From NCBI GenBank assembly GCA_903861645.1, contig CAIOVE010000103.1:62001-126000 (forward strand): DNA of 64,000 nt, written 5' to 3'. The number at the start of each line of letters is the position of its first letter. Position 1 is the stretch's first letter. This DNA comes from an uncultured Hyphomicrobiales bacterium. Lineage in GTDB: Bacteria; Pseudomonadota; Alphaproteobacteria; Rhizobiales; Beijerinckiaceae. Below are positions 34,442 through 43,747 of this stretch, one piece after another. A program made the translations under genes and the position numbers. The notes below the pieces were generated by a model, which searched no databases, was not told the DNA's origin, and saw only the letters and a program-made list of their open reading frames with translations.

Positions 34442-35311
34442 TCAAACCCGCGACGGCGATTCGTCCTCGACGACATTTTCAAGGACGCCGACGCCGGAAA
34501 CCGCGATCCGCAGGCGATCGCCGGGTTGTAGCCAACGAGGCGGATCGAACCGCGCGCCCGCGCCGGTGGGCGTCCCCGTTAGAATAATGTCGCCGGGCGC
34601 GAGGCTGGCGAACTGGGACAGATAGCTGATGAGAAAATCGAACGGCCAGATCATGTTGGCGGTCGTGTCGTCCTGCCGCAAATCGTCGTTCACCCAGGTC
34701 CGCACCCGAAGCGTTTCCCCGGCCGCGAGGGGCCGCGTGTCGATCCACGGGCCGATGGACCCGCTGCGGTCGAAATTCTTGCCCTGCGTGATGTTGAACC
34801 GGCCGTGCGTCATCCAGTCCCGCAACGTGCCCTCGTTGGCGATCGTCAGTCCAGCGATATGCGACGCCGCCCCGGCGCGCTCGATGTAGCGGCCCGGCTT
34901 TCCGATCACGAGCACGATTTCACCCTCGTAATCGAGTTGCTCGGAAACATGCGGACGAATGATCGCCTGACCATGGCCGACAAGCGATTCCGGCGTGCGC
35001 ATGAAGACGTTTGGATATTTCGAGGGGGCGGCGACCTGCCCATATTCCTCGTTGCGCTTGCCGTAATTCACGCCGATGCAGAAAATCTTGCCGGGCCGGG
35101 CGAGCGGCGGCAAGAACGAGACTTCCTCGAATGGGAAATCCGCGCCGGCGCCATCGGCCGCCGACGCCGCGCGCGACCACGCGTTCGCCCGCGCCACGTC
35201 GTCGAGGGACGCGAACTCCGGCGCCAGACGATCCGTCAGGTCGACCACGCCGGTTTCGGAGGCGACGCCAAAACGCGCGCGCCCCCCGGCGAAAAAGCTC
35301 ATGAACCGCAT
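34442..35311 (-). CDS. Fumarylacetoacetate hydrolase-family enzyme
   Basis: A 289-residue cytoplasmic enzyme with the FAH fold: 'RPGKIFCIGVNYGKRNEE', the metal ligand segment 'EQLDYEGEIVLVIGKPGR' (two Glu), 'SIGPWIDTRPL' and the C-terminal 'LAPGDIILTGTPTGAG'. These enzymes split or decarboxylate 2,4-diketo acids in aromatic degradation. ATG 35311 follows GGGGAGGG. It is divergent from the molybdenum hydroxylase operon across 187 bases, so it may be co-regulated with that pathway. Specific substrate unknown. Confidence 0.92.
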   Translation of the reverse strand: MRFMSFFAGGRARFGVASETGVVDLTDRLAPEFASLDDVARANAWSRAASAADGAGADFPFEEVSFLPPLARPGKIFCIGVNYGKRNEEYGQVAAPSKYPNVFMRTPESLVGHGQAIIRPHVSEQLDYEGEIVLVIGKPGRYIERAGAASHIAGLTIANEGTLRDWMTHGRFNITQGKNFDRSGSIGPWIDTRPLAAGETLRVRTWVNDDLRQDDTTANMIWPFDFLISYLSQFASLAPGDIILTGTPTGAGARFDPPRWLQPGDRLRIAVSGVGVLENVVEDESPSRV

Positions 35312-35498
35312 GCGCGCCCTCCCCAGCCCATGCACGCGATGGTTTCGAACGACGCGCGGCGGCTTGCCGCATTAGCGGCCGACGCTCGCGGGCGTCAAAC
35401 GGAATCGCCTCTTCACGCCGCCCGTGGGCGCGTTGACAGGGCGCCGCCCCCTCCATAGGTTGCGCCGCGTCGCACGGTCGACCCGCTTCGGAAAGCTT

Positions 35499-36380
35499 AT
35501 GAAAGCAGCCCCTTTTGAATATTCAAGGCCCAGCAGCGTCGCCGAGGCCTGCGAACTGCTGACCCGCGACGAGGACGCCCGCATCATCGCCGGCGGCCAG
35601 ACGCTCGTGCCCATGATGGCCATGCGGTTGGCCCGCCCCACGCGGCTTGTCGACATCGCGCGCATTCCCGAGCTCGCCTTCATCCGCGACGACAGCGACG
35701 CCATCGTTGTCGGTGGCGCCACCCGTCAGGCGGCGCTGGAGCGCCACGCGTCCCTCGCCGCGCGCTTGCCGCTGCTGGCCCGCGCGCTCCCCTGGGTGGG
35801 CCACGCGGCCACCCGCAATCGCGGCACGGTGGGCGGCTCCATCGCCAACGCCGACCCAGCGGCGGAAATTCCGCTCGTGCTGGTGACATTGGACGGTTCG
35901 ATCCGCGCGCGCTCGACGCGCGATGACAAGGTTATTGCGGCCGACGATCTGTTCGAGGGCCCCATGGCGACGGCGCTCGCGCTCGACGCCTGCCTGACCG
36001 AGGTCCGCTTCCCCACGTGGAGCCACGCGCGCATGGGCTCGGCCTTTCAGGAAATCAGCGCCCGCCATGGCGATTTCGCCTATGTGTCGGCGGCGGCGCA
36101 AGTCGCGCTCGACGGCGACGGCAAATGCGTCGCCTGCGCCATCGGCGTTGGCGGCGCGACAGCGGCGCCAACTCGTCTTAAGGCGGCCAGCGCCGCGCTC
36201 CTGGGCGGCCGTCTCGACGACGCCGCGACGCGCGAGGCCATCGCCGCCGAGATCGCGGCGCTCGACATCATGATCGACCCCCACGCCAGCCCCGCCTATC
36301 GCCGCCGCGTGGCCGTGACACTCGCCCACCGCGTCGTCATCGCCGCGCACGACGAAGCTCTTTCGAGGACGCCCGCATGA
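35499..36380 (+). CDS. Molybdenum hydroxylase, FAD-binding (medium) subunit
   Basis: A 293-residue CoxM/CutM-like subunit that passes electrons from the iron-sulfur subunit to FAD. It has the FAD motif 'ARIIAGGQTLVPMMAMRLAR' (about 32-51) and 'ATRNRGTVGGSIANADPAAE' (about 104-123). ATG 35499 is chosen by homology length; the frame is open to 35424. The stop overlaps the start of the 2Fe-2S subunit (ATGA), with the large subunit following similarly, giving the order M-S-L typical of xanthine dehydrogenase-family enzymes. It likely hydroxylates an aromatic or heterocyclic compound. Confidence 0.94.
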   Translation: MKAAPFEYSRPSSVAEACELLTRDEDARIIAGGQTLVPMMAMRLARPTRLVDIARIPELAFIRDDSDAIVVGGATRQAALERHASLAARLPLLARALPWVGHAATRNRGTVGGSIANADPAAEIPLVLVTLDGSIRARSTRDDKVIAADDLFEGPMATALALDACLTEVRFPTWSHARMGSAFQEISARHGDFAYVSAAAQVALDGDGKCVACAIGVGGATAAPTRLKAASAALLGGRLDDAATREAIAAEIAALDIMIDPHASPAYRRRVAVTLAHRVVIAAHDEALSRTPA

Positions 36381-36874
36381 AGGTCAGCCTGACCGTTAAC
36401 GGCGAGACGCGCGAGATTGACGCGGAGCCGCGCCTGACCCTGCTCGACGCCTTGCGCGATCATCTGCGTCTCACTGGCTGTCACACCGGCTGCGAGCACG
36501 GCGTTTGCGGCGCCTGCACGGTGCTCATCGATGGCGCGCCGGCGCGCGCCTGCCTGCTGTTCGCGGTGCAGGCCGACGGCCTTGAGATCACGACGATCGA
36601 AGGTCTCGCCCCGGCGCCCGGCGAGTTGAGCCTCGTGCAGGACGCCTTCTGCGAAACCCACGCGATGCAATGCGGTTATTGCACGCCCGGCATGGTGCTG
36701 ACCGCTCACGCGCTGCTGCGCGACAATCCAGCGCCGACGCGCGACGCCATCGTCGACGCGATCTCGGGCAACATCTGTCGCTGCACCGGCTATGGCCAGA
36801 TCGTCGAGGCGATTGAACTCGCCGCGCGACGCCTCGCCGGCTCGAACGCGCCGGCCAAGGGAGACGCGGCATGA
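36377..36874 (+). CDS. Molybdenum hydroxylase, 2Fe-2S (small) subunit
   Basis: A 165-residue protein with two [2Fe-2S] clusters: plant ferredoxin-type ligands C39, C44, C47 and C59 ('GCEHGVCGACTV'), and the second cluster C99, C102, C134 and C136 ('CGYCTPG' and 'CRCTGYG'). It carries electrons from molybdenum to FAD. It overlaps its neighbours by 4 bases on each side, showing tight translational coupling. Length is normal for CoxS-type subunits. Confidence 0.96.
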   Translation: MKVSLTVNGETREIDAEPRLTLLDALRDHLRLTGCHTGCEHGVCGACTVLIDGAPARACLLFAVQADGLEITTIEGLAPAPGELSLVQDAFCETHAMQCGYCTPGMVLTAHALLRDNPAPTRDAIVDAISGNICRCTGYGQIVEAIELAARRLAGSNAPAKGDAA

Positions 36875-39273
36875 ACGCGCCCTCGAAATTCCGCTACATC
36901 TCGACAGACCGTCGCGTGCGCGAGGACCGCCGCTTCGTCGTCGGCAAGGGACGCTACATCGCCGATCTCGCGGCCGAGGGCATGTTGCATGTGGCGCTCG
37001 TGGCCTCCCAGCACGCGGCCGCGAACATCAAGTCCATCGACGCGTCGAAGGCGCTGGCCATGCCCGGCGTTCACGCGGTCATCGACGGCGCGGAACTCGC
37101 CGCGGCCAGCGAACCCTTGATGAACGGGCTGGATACGCCGAACGTGCGTCGCCACCCGCTCGCGGTCGGCGCCACGCGCTACATGGGCGAATGGGTCGCC
37201 GCCGTCGTCGCCGATACGCGCGCCCTGGCCGAGGACGCCGCCGAACTCGTGGAAGTCGAATACGAGGCCCTGCCCTTCGTTATCGACGCGGAGGAAGCCT
37301 ACACGCCCGCCAGCACGCCTGTGCACCCGGCGCATGGATCGAACGTGTTGCTCGACCGCGTTTTCAACTGGGGCGACATCGACGAGCATTTCGCCGCCAG
37401 CGAACGTCAATTGTCGCTGCGCGTCACCTGGGGCCGCAACTCCACCGTGCCGATCGAGACCTTCGGCGTGCTCGCGCAATGGGATCCATGGGGCCAGGTG
37501 CTCGACGTGCGCGCCTCCATCCAGATGCCGAAATACGCCGATCAGATCGCCCGCGCCCTGCGCCTGCCCATGAACGGCGTGCGCGTGCATTACGATGTCG
37601 ACGTCGGCGGCAGCTACGGCGTCAAGCGCGGCATCAAGCACAGCGTGCTTGTCGGCTATCTCGCCCGCAAGCTCGGCCGTCCCGTGCGCCTGATTGAGGA
37701 CCGGCTGGAAAACATGCGCTCGGGCGACGCCCATGGCCCCGAACGCATTTTCGATATCGATGTCGCCTTCAACTCGGATGGCGTCATCAACAGCATGAAG
37801 ATGCGCGCTCTGGACAATGCCGGCGCTTACGCCGGCCGCGCGCCCTTCCAGCTTGGCAAGCCGATTGGCGCCATCGTCGGCCCCTATCGCATCAAGAGCG
37901 TGCGCTATCACGCGGTCTCCGTCACCACCAACAAGGCGGTCGAGGAGGCGGTGCGCGGCTTTGGCCAGTCGCCGACCAATTACGCCATCGAAACCATGGT
38001 CGATCGCGTCGCCGAGGCCGTCGGTCTCGACAAGGTCGAGGTGCGCCGGCGCAATCTCATCCGCAAGGAGGAGTTTCCCTATCTTATCCCCAGCGGCACG
38101 CGCTACGACAGCGGCGACTATCACGCGGTGATCGACAAGACGCTCGCGCATGTCGGCTGGCGCGAACTCGTGGCCGAGCGCGATGCCCTGCGCGCGCGCG
38201 GCCTGCTGGCGGGCATCGGCATCGCAGCATGTCTTGAGCCGTCGGGCGGCAACTCGTCCTTCGAGCCCTTGCTGAACCCCAAGAACACCACGACGACTTG
38301 GATGGAATCCTGCCGTCTGAACGTCGACGCGCTCGGCACGGTCAACGTCGCCATCCACACGACGTCATCGGGACAGGGTCACGAAACCCTCGTCGCGACC
38401 GCGGTCGGCGAGGCGCTGGAAATCGACCCCGACAAAATCCGCGTGACACGACCAGATTCACTGTCGAGCCTGCCCGGCAACTCGCCCGTCGGCAGCCGCA
38501 TGGCGATCATGCTGGGCGGCGCCGCCTTCCATGCCGCGCAAAAGCTGAAGGCGAAAATCGTCGCCATCGCCGCGCGCCGGCTGGGCTGCGCGCCCGAGGC
38601 GGCGGTCTATCGCGAGGGCGCGGTTTTCCATGGCGACCGCGAGGTATCATGGGACGATATCGTGACGATCGCCCACCGGCATTTCCACGAATTGCCGGAG
38701 GGCGCGGAACCTGGTCTCGAGTCGACCTACATCATGCAGACGCCGACGGGGCTGGAACTGCCGACCGCGGATGGCCGCGTGCAGATGTATCCCTGCCACT
38801 CGTTTGAATTCCATGTCGTGCTCGTCGTCATCGACCCCGACCTCGGCAAGCCCGAGTTGCGGCGCTACGTCATCGGCCACGATTGCGGCACGGTGATCAA
38901 TCCGCACATCGTCAAGGGCATGACGCTGGGCGGCATCGCGCACGGCATCGGCGCGACGCTGCTCGAGGAATTCGTCTATGACGCCGAGGGCCAGATGATG
39001 AGCCAGAGCTTCATGGATTATCTGATGCCCTCGGCGCACGAAGTGCCGCGCGTCGAGATCGTGCATCACTGCACGCCCTCGCCGCTGACGGTCTTTGGCC
39101 AGAAGGGCTCGGGCGAATCCGGTTATCTCGGCGCGCCCGCGGCTGTCTCCGGCGCCATCAACGACGCGACGCGCCCGCTTGGCGTGCGCTTCAACAAGCT
39201 CCCCATTCGCGTCGGCGCCCTCGCCGACGCCGTCGCCGACGCGCGCGAACAACGGAAGGACAGCGCTCCATGA
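36871..39273 (+). CDS. Molybdenum hydroxylase, molybdopterin-binding (large) subunit
   Basis: An 800-residue catalytic subunit of the xanthine dehydrogenase/CoxL family. It shows 'FVVGKGRYIADL' at the N-terminus, 'VDVGGSYGVKRGIKH' for cofactor binding, 'AVRGFGQSPTNYAIE', and the C-terminal 'GQKGSGESGYLGAPAAVSGA' containing the active-site Glu. The AYRCSFR loop of true CO dehydrogenase is not present, so it is not a form I CODH. It likely hydroxylates an N-heterocycle or aromatic acid. No cofactor maturation gene (XdhC/CoxI type) is seen nearby. Confidence 0.94.
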   Translation: MNAPSKFRYISTDRRVREDRRFVVGKGRYIADLAAEGMLHVALVASQHAAANIKSIDASKALAMPGVHAVIDGAELAAASEPLMNGLDTPNVRRHPLAVGATRYMGEWVAAVVADTRALAEDAAELVEVEYEALPFVIDAEEAYTPASTPVHPAHGSNVLLDRVFNWGDIDEHFAASERQLSLRVTWGRNSTVPIETFGVLAQWDPWGQVLDVRASIQMPKYADQIARALRLPMNGVRVHYDVDVGGSYGVKRGIKHSVLVGYLARKLGRPVRLIEDRLENMRSGDAHGPERIFDIDVAFNSDGVINSMKMRALDNAGAYAGRAPFQLGKPIGAIVGPYRIKSVRYHAVSVTTNKAVEEAVRGFGQSPTNYAIETMVDRVAEAVGLDKVEVRRRNLIRKEEFPYLIPSGTRYDSGDYHAVIDKTLAHVGWRELVAERDALRARGLLAGIGIAACLEPSGGNSSFEPLLNPKNTTTTWMESCRLNVDALGTVNVAIHTTSSGQGHETLVATAVGEALEIDPDKIRVTRPDSLSSLPGNSPVGSRMAIMLGGAAFHAAQKLKAKIVAIAARRLGCAPEAAVYREGAVFHGDREVSWDDIVTIAHRHFHELPEGAEPGLESTYIMQTPTGLELPTADGRVQMYPCHSFEFHVVLVVIDPDLGKPELRRYVIGHDCGTVINPHIVKGMTLGGIAHGIGATLLEEFVYDAEGQMMSQSFMDYLMPSAHEVPRVEIVHHCTPSPLTVFGQKGSGESGYLGAPAAVSGAINDATRPLGVRFNKLPIRVGALADAVADAREQRKDSAP

Positions 39274-40247
39274 TCATCGATTGCCACGCCCATATCGCGC
39301 CGCCGAGCCTGATGGCCGCGATTGAAAAGGAAGCCGCCTCGTTTCCCTCGCTGCGTCTGGTTCCCGACCCAGCCGGCGGCTTTGGCCTGTCGTTCGTCGG
39401 CGGCAAGGCGACGCGCCCCGTGGCCAAGCCCCTCAGCGACATCGACGCGCGCGTGAAGTGGATGGACGGTCAGAAGATCGAGCGTCAGGTCGCCGGCGGC
39501 TGGCTCGACATGTTCGGCTATGAATTGCCCGCCGAGGAAGGCCTGCGCTGGTCGCGCCTGATCAACGCGCATCTCGCCGAACTCGCGAAGACCAATTCGC
39601 GCTTCGTCGCCCTCGCCACCGTGCCCTTGCAGGATGGCGCGCGCGCCGCCGAGGTGCTGCGTGAGGCGCACGCCATGGGCCTGCCCGGCGCCATGATCGG
39701 CACGCAACCCAAGGGCGTTGGCGGCGTGCTCGACGATCCCTCGCTGGAGCCTTTCTGGAAGGCCGCCGACGAACTCGGCTCGGCGCTGTTCATTCACCCC
39801 GTGTTCGAGAGCGGCGACAAGCGCAACGCCGACTACGGCATGGCGAACGCCGTCGGTCGCATCACGGATACGCTCATCGCCGTGAGCCGTATCATCTACT
39901 CCGGCCACATCCTCAAGTACCGCAACGCCAAGGTCGTCGTGGGCATTGGCGGCGCCGCCCTGCCGTGGACGCTGGGCCGCCTGCAAAAGTCGTGGACGCT
40001 CGACAAGAGCCTCGGCAATCCCGCGGAAAGCCTCGCCGCGCTCTACTACGACACCATCGTGCATGACGCGCACACGCTGCGCTTCCTCGCCGACAAGGTG
40101 GGCGCGGGCCGCATCATGATGGGCTCGGACGCGCCATTCCCGATCGGCGACATGACGCCGATGGACGTGGTGCGCGACGCTGGCTTCACCGCGTCGGAAG
40201 CCGCCTCCATCAACGGCGGCCTCGCGCGCAGCCTGTTTGTGAAGTAA
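39270..40247 (+). CDS. ACMSD-like amidohydrolase with substituted catalytic His
   Basis: A 325-residue TIM-barrel amidohydrolase related to 2-amino-3-carboxymuconate-semialdehyde decarboxylase. Metal ligands H6-x-H8 ('DCHAHIA'), H176 ('LFIHPVFE') and D287 ('MGSDAPFPIGD') are all present. However, the 'HGGG' segment that carries the ACMSD catalytic His (His228 in the Pseudomonas enzyme) is 'GIGGAALPW' here, with Ile226 at the His position. It overlaps the large hydroxylase subunit (ATGA) and precedes a UbiD decarboxylase. It may be a hydrolase or decarboxylase with another base. Confidence 0.87.
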   Translation: MIIDCHAHIAPPSLMAAIEKEAASFPSLRLVPDPAGGFGLSFVGGKATRPVAKPLSDIDARVKWMDGQKIERQVAGGWLDMFGYELPAEEGLRWSRLINAHLAELAKTNSRFVALATVPLQDGARAAEVLREAHAMGLPGAMIGTQPKGVGGVLDDPSLEPFWKAADELGSALFIHPVFESGDKRNADYGMANAVGRITDTLIAVSRIIYSGHILKYRNAKVVVGIGGAALPWTLGRLQKSWTLDKSLGNPAESLAALYYDTIVHDAHTLRFLADKVGAGRIMMGSDAPFPIGDMTPMDVVRDAGFTASEAASINGGLARSLFVK

Positions 40248-40255
40248 CGCGCCGC

Positions 40256-40280
40256 CGCCCTCTCCCCGCGGGAGGGGGCG
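40256..40280. repeat. Palindromic hairpin of the CTCTCCCC class between amidohydrolase and ubiD-type gene
   Basis: An 11-bp stem with one G-T pair (40256-40266 with 40270-40280, loop CGC) lies 9 bases after a stop and 23 bases before the next ATG. Its CCCTCTCCCC/GGGAGGGG core resembles palindromes scattered in alphaproteobacterial intergenic regions. No second copy was recognised by eye in this window. Confidence 0.4.
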
Positions 40281-40303
40281 CGGACCATGAATCGGGATCA
40301 GCC

Positions 40304-41953
40304 ATGACAAAGACCGAAGCACAAACCAGCGGCGACCGCGGTTATCGCGATCTGCACGATCACCTAGACGCCCTGCGCGACGCCGGTCTGCTCGTCACCG
40401 TCGATCGCCAGATCGACAAGGACAGCGAGTTGCACCCGCTGGTGCGCTGGCAATTCGTCGGCGGCATCGACGAGCCCGATCGCAAGGCGTTCCTGTTCAC
40501 CAACATCGTCGATGGCCTTGGCCGCAAGCACGACATTCCCGTCGTCGTCGGCGCCATCGCGGCGAACCGCGAGATTTATTCCATCGGCATGGGCGCGCCC
40601 GTCGCCGACATCCAGAAAAAATGGGATCACGCCATCGCCAATCCCATCAAGCCGCGCGTGGTTGAAAACGCCGCTTGCCATGACGTCATCCACGAAGGGC
40701 GCGACCTCGTCGGCGAGGGCAATGGCCTCGACCGTCTGCCGATCCCCGTCTCGACGCCGGGTTTTGACTCCGCGCCGACGCTCACCGCGACGAATGTCGT
40801 CACGCACGATCCGGTGACCGGCGTGCAGAACATGGGCACCTATCGCTGCGCGCTGAAGGCGCCCGATCGCCTTGTCGTGCGCATGGCGACGCGCGTCGGC
40901 GGCGCCGGCGGCTATCAGCACTACCTCGCCCACAAGAAGCGCGGCGACAAGGAAATGCCCTGCGCCATCGTGCTGGGATGCCCGCCCTACGTGGCCTTCA
41001 TGGGTCCGCAGAAGCTGCCCGTCGGCGTCGATGAACTCGATGTCGCCGGCGGCCTCGCGGGCGCGCCGATCAACATCGTCAAGGCGCGCACCGTCGATCT
41101 CATGGTGCCAGCCGAGTCCGAGGTCGTCATCGAGGGCTTCATCGACACCGAATATGTCGAGCCCGAGGCCCCCTTCGGCGAGTCGCACGGCCACGTGGCG
41201 CTCGAGGAATTCAACATGCCGATGCGGATCACCGCGATCACGCATCGCGCCAAGCCCGTCATTCCCTCCTACATCAGCCAGGTCGCGCCGAGCGAGTCGA
41301 GCGTCATCAAGCGCGTCGCCTACGAGCCGCTATTCCTGGCGCATCTGCGCGACGGCCTCGGCATCAAGGGCGTCAAGCGCGTGGCGCTGCACGAGCCGCT
41401 GACCGGCCTCCTGCGCGTCACCACCATCATCTGCGAGAAGGGCATGCCGCGCACCGAAATCTGGCGCGCGCTCTATGGCGCGGCCTTCTTCAAGGGCGAC
41501 TGCGGCAAGATCTGCATCGCGGTGAACGATGATATCGATCCAGACAACGCCGACGCGCTGCTCTGGGCGCTGGCCTACCGCTCGAACCCGGTGACCGACG
41601 TGCGCACCGTTGAGTCCCGCGGTCAGGGTCACGGCCCCAAGCGCGAACATGGCGGCGAGGAAGACTCGACGCTGCTCATGGACGCCACCATGAAGTCGGA
41701 CATGCCGCCGCTGGCGCTGCCGAAGAAGCCCTACATGGAAAAGACCAAGAAAATCTGGGAGGAATTGGGCCTTCCCGCGCTGCGTCCACAATCGCCGTGG
41801 TATGGCTACTCGCTCGGCGACTGGCTGCCGCAGTGGGACGAGGCGGCGGAGCGCTGCGCGACGGGCCACTATCTCGAAAACGGTCGCGTCAGCCTGCAAC
41901 GCCAACGCAAGGGCCTCGTGCCCGAAACCAAGTTCAGGCCCGACGAGGATTAA
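40304..41953 (+). CDS. UbiD-family (prenylated FMN) decarboxylase
   Basis: A 549-residue UbiD-type enzyme that reversibly decarboxylates unsaturated or aromatic acids with prenyl-FMN. The N-terminus has 'DLHDHLDALRDAGLLVTVDR'; the core has 'PIPVSTPGFDSAPTLTA', 'MGTYRCALKAPDRLVVR' and the family 'PFGE' block at about 290-293 ('EAPFGESHGHVAL'). Length is slightly longer than classic UbiD (about 490). The prenyl-FMN synthase UbiX is not in the window, so it must be supplied elsewhere. It sits between a molybdenum hydroxylase and an ABC transporter, indicating degradation of an aromatic acid. Confidence 0.92.
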   Translation: MTKTEAQTSGDRGYRDLHDHLDALRDAGLLVTVDRQIDKDSELHPLVRWQFVGGIDEPDRKAFLFTNIVDGLGRKHDIPVVVGAIAANREIYSIGMGAPVADIQKKWDHAIANPIKPRVVENAACHDVIHEGRDLVGEGNGLDRLPIPVSTPGFDSAPTLTATNVVTHDPVTGVQNMGTYRCALKAPDRLVVRMATRVGGAGGYQHYLAHKKRGDKEMPCAIVLGCPPYVAFMGPQKLPVGVDELDVAGGLAGAPINIVKARTVDLMVPAESEVVIEGFIDTEYVEPEAPFGESHGHVALEEFNMPMRITAITHRAKPVIPSYISQVAPSESSVIKRVAYEPLFLAHLRDGLGIKGVKRVALHEPLTGLLRVTTIICEKGMPRTEIWRALYGAAFFKGDCGKICIAVNDDIDPDNADALLWALAYRSNPVTDVRTVESRGQGHGPKREHGGEEDSTLLMDATMKSDMPPLALPKKPYMEKTKKIWEELGLPALRPQSPWYGYSLGDWLPQWDEAAERCATGHYLENGRVSLQRQRKGLVPETKFRPDED

Positions 41954-41979
41954 GCTCGTCCGAGCCAAAGGAGGAACGC

Positions 41980-42957
41980 ATGAGGATCGTCCACGCCCTG
42001 CGCGCAGGAGCCATGATGGCGGCGCTGGCCTTCGCCGCCAGCGCGTCGACCCCGGCGCTCGCGCTCGACAAGATTTCGATCGTCGTGTTCGGCGCGCCGT
42101 CGCTCGGCGCGCTGCTGCAACCGATCATCAAGGATCGCAAGCTCGACGCCAAATACGACCTCGACATCGACTTTCAGGAGCGGACGCCCGACGCCTACAC
42201 GGCCCAATTCAACTCGGGTGAATTTCAGGTCGGCGGCAGCGCGGCCGTGCTGACCGTCGGCCTCGCCGACCTGCGTGGCGTGAAGGTGTCCTACCTCTTC
42301 AACCTCTTTGATTACTGGGGTGGACTCGTCACATCGCGCCCCGATATCAAGACCCTGAAGGATCTCGAGGGCAAGGACATCGCCGCTGCGCGCGGCACGA
42401 CGAACTACATCATGTTCGACTGGCTCGCGCGTCAGCAGGGCCTCGATCTTTCCAAGGTGTCGGTCGTCAACACCGCGACGCCGGGCCTCGTGGGTTACGC
42501 GCTCGCCGACCGCGCCGCCGCTGTGCAATTGTGGGAGCCGGCCTACACGACGCTGAAATCGAAGAAACCCGACATCCGCGCCATCGATCTGCAAATCGCC
42601 GAGCGGTGGAAGGCCTTCGCCGGCAGCCCGAGCATTCCCTATCTCGGCGTCGCCGCCCACGTGGACTGGATCGAGAAGCATCGCCCGCTGATTCCGAAAC
42701 TGTATGCAGCCTACAAGGAAGCCGCCGACTACCTCGTGGCCAACTCAGACGCCGCGGCGAAGCTGATCTCGCCCAAGGGAACGCCCGACGACCTCAAGGC
42801 CATCGCCGACCTCGTGCGCGCCAACGATCGCCTCGGCCTGAACATCAAATGGGCGTCGGAGCAGCGCAAGGAAATCAACTCCGTTTACGCGGCGGGCAAA
42901 TCAACGGGCTTCCTGCCGGGCGATCCCGCGCCCGCGACCATTTTCGAAAAGCCCTGA
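41980..42957 (+). CDS. NMT1/THI5-type ABC solute-binding protein
   Basis: A 325-residue exported protein with a signal peptide ('AGAMMAALAFAASASTPALA') and the family segments 'TLKDLEGKDIAAARGTTNYI' and 'YALADRAAAVQLWEPAYTTL'. ATG 41980 follows AAAGGAGG; the frame extends far upstream over the UbiD gene without support. It is directly followed by its permease (1-base gap) and ATPase, forming a complete taurine/sulfonate/aromatic-acid-type uptake system. Given its neighbours, the ligand is probably the pathway's aromatic substrate. Confidence 0.92.
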   Translation: MRIVHALRAGAMMAALAFAASASTPALALDKISIVVFGAPSLGALLQPIIKDRKLDAKYDLDIDFQERTPDAYTAQFNSGEFQVGGSAAVLTVGLADLRGVKVSYLFNLFDYWGGLVTSRPDIKTLKDLEGKDIAAARGTTNYIMFDWLARQQGLDLSKVSVVNTATPGLVGYALADRAAAVQLWEPAYTTLKSKKPDIRAIDLQIAERWKAFAGSPSIPYLGVAAHVDWIEKHRPLIPKLYAAYKEAADYLVANSDAAAKLISPKGTPDDLKAIADLVRANDRLGLNIKWASEQRKEINSVYAAGKSTGFLPGDPAPATIFEKP

Positions 42958-42958
42958 C

Positions 42959-43747
42959 GTGGCGACGGCGCGCGCCGGATTGATGTCCGTAGCGCTGCGC
43001 GCCGCGCAGGCGGCGGCGCCATTCCTGCTGCTCGCGGGCCTCTGGCAAATCGCGTCGCTGAACCTGCCGAAATTCCTGTTTCCCTCGCTCGTCGATGTAT
43101 TCTGGCGTGTGTTGGGAATATTTCTCGACTGGTCCGAGTTCCGAAATGTCGTCGCGACCGTCGGCCGCATCGTGGCGGGTCTTGGCGGCGCCTTCGTCAT
43201 TGGCGCCGTTCTCGCGCTGGCGATGAACCGCTCGCGCGCCGCTGATCGCTTCATCGGCCCGATCATGACTTTCTTTCAGGGCGTTCCCGCCCTGTCATGG
43301 GTCGTCTTCGCGATTATCTGGTTCCATGGCACGGAGCCGCGCATATTCTTCATCATGCTCGTGACCTCGCTGCCGGCGTTCGTATTTCAAGTTCTTGGCG
43401 CGTTGCGCGCGGTGCCGCGCGATCTCTTCGAGATGGTGCTGTCATTTCGCCCTAGCGGCGCGAAAATGTTCCTGCAACTTACCCTGCCAGCGATCCTTCC
43501 CGACATTCTCACCGCGTGGAAGGTCAATCTCGGCAACGCCTCGCGCGTCGTAGTCGTCGCCGAGCTTGTCGGCGCGACGGGTGGCGTTGGCTATGCCTTG
43601 CTGCAACAGCAACAGATATTCGACATGGCCGGCGCGCTCGCCTGGACGCTGCAACTCGTCATCTTCGTCCTGATCGCCCAGGGTTTCATCGGCATGGTGG
43701 AGACCCGCGCGTTCAAATATCGCGCGGTGTCGGAGCACGCCCTGTGA
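42959..43747 (+). CDS. ABC transporter permease, SsuC/TauC type
   Basis: A 262-residue inner-membrane protein with about six hydrophobic segments and the EAA-type region 'VPRDLFEMVLSFRPSGAKMF' (a diverged EAA loop). The start is GTG 42959, one base after the binding protein stop; its own stop overlaps the GTG start of the ATPase (GTGA). It forms the channel of the transporter encoded by 41980-44496. Confidence 0.92.
   Translation: MATARAGLMSVALRAAQAAAPFLLLAGLWQIASLNLPKFLFPSLVDVFWRVLGIFLDWSEFRNVVATVGRIVAGLGGAFVIGAVLALAMNRSRAADRFIGPIMTFFQGVPALSWVVFAIIWFHGTEPRIFFIMLVTSLPAFVFQVLGALRAVPRDLFEMVLSFRPSGAKMFLQLTLPAILPDILTAWKVNLGNASRVVVVAELVGATGGVGYALLQQQQIFDMAGALAWTLQLVIFVLIAQGFIGMVETRAFKYRAVSEHAL

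Noticed and set aside
36871-39273. Form I carbon monoxide dehydrogenase large subunit
   Set aside because: The AYRCSFR loop that defines form I CODH is absent; only general family features are present.
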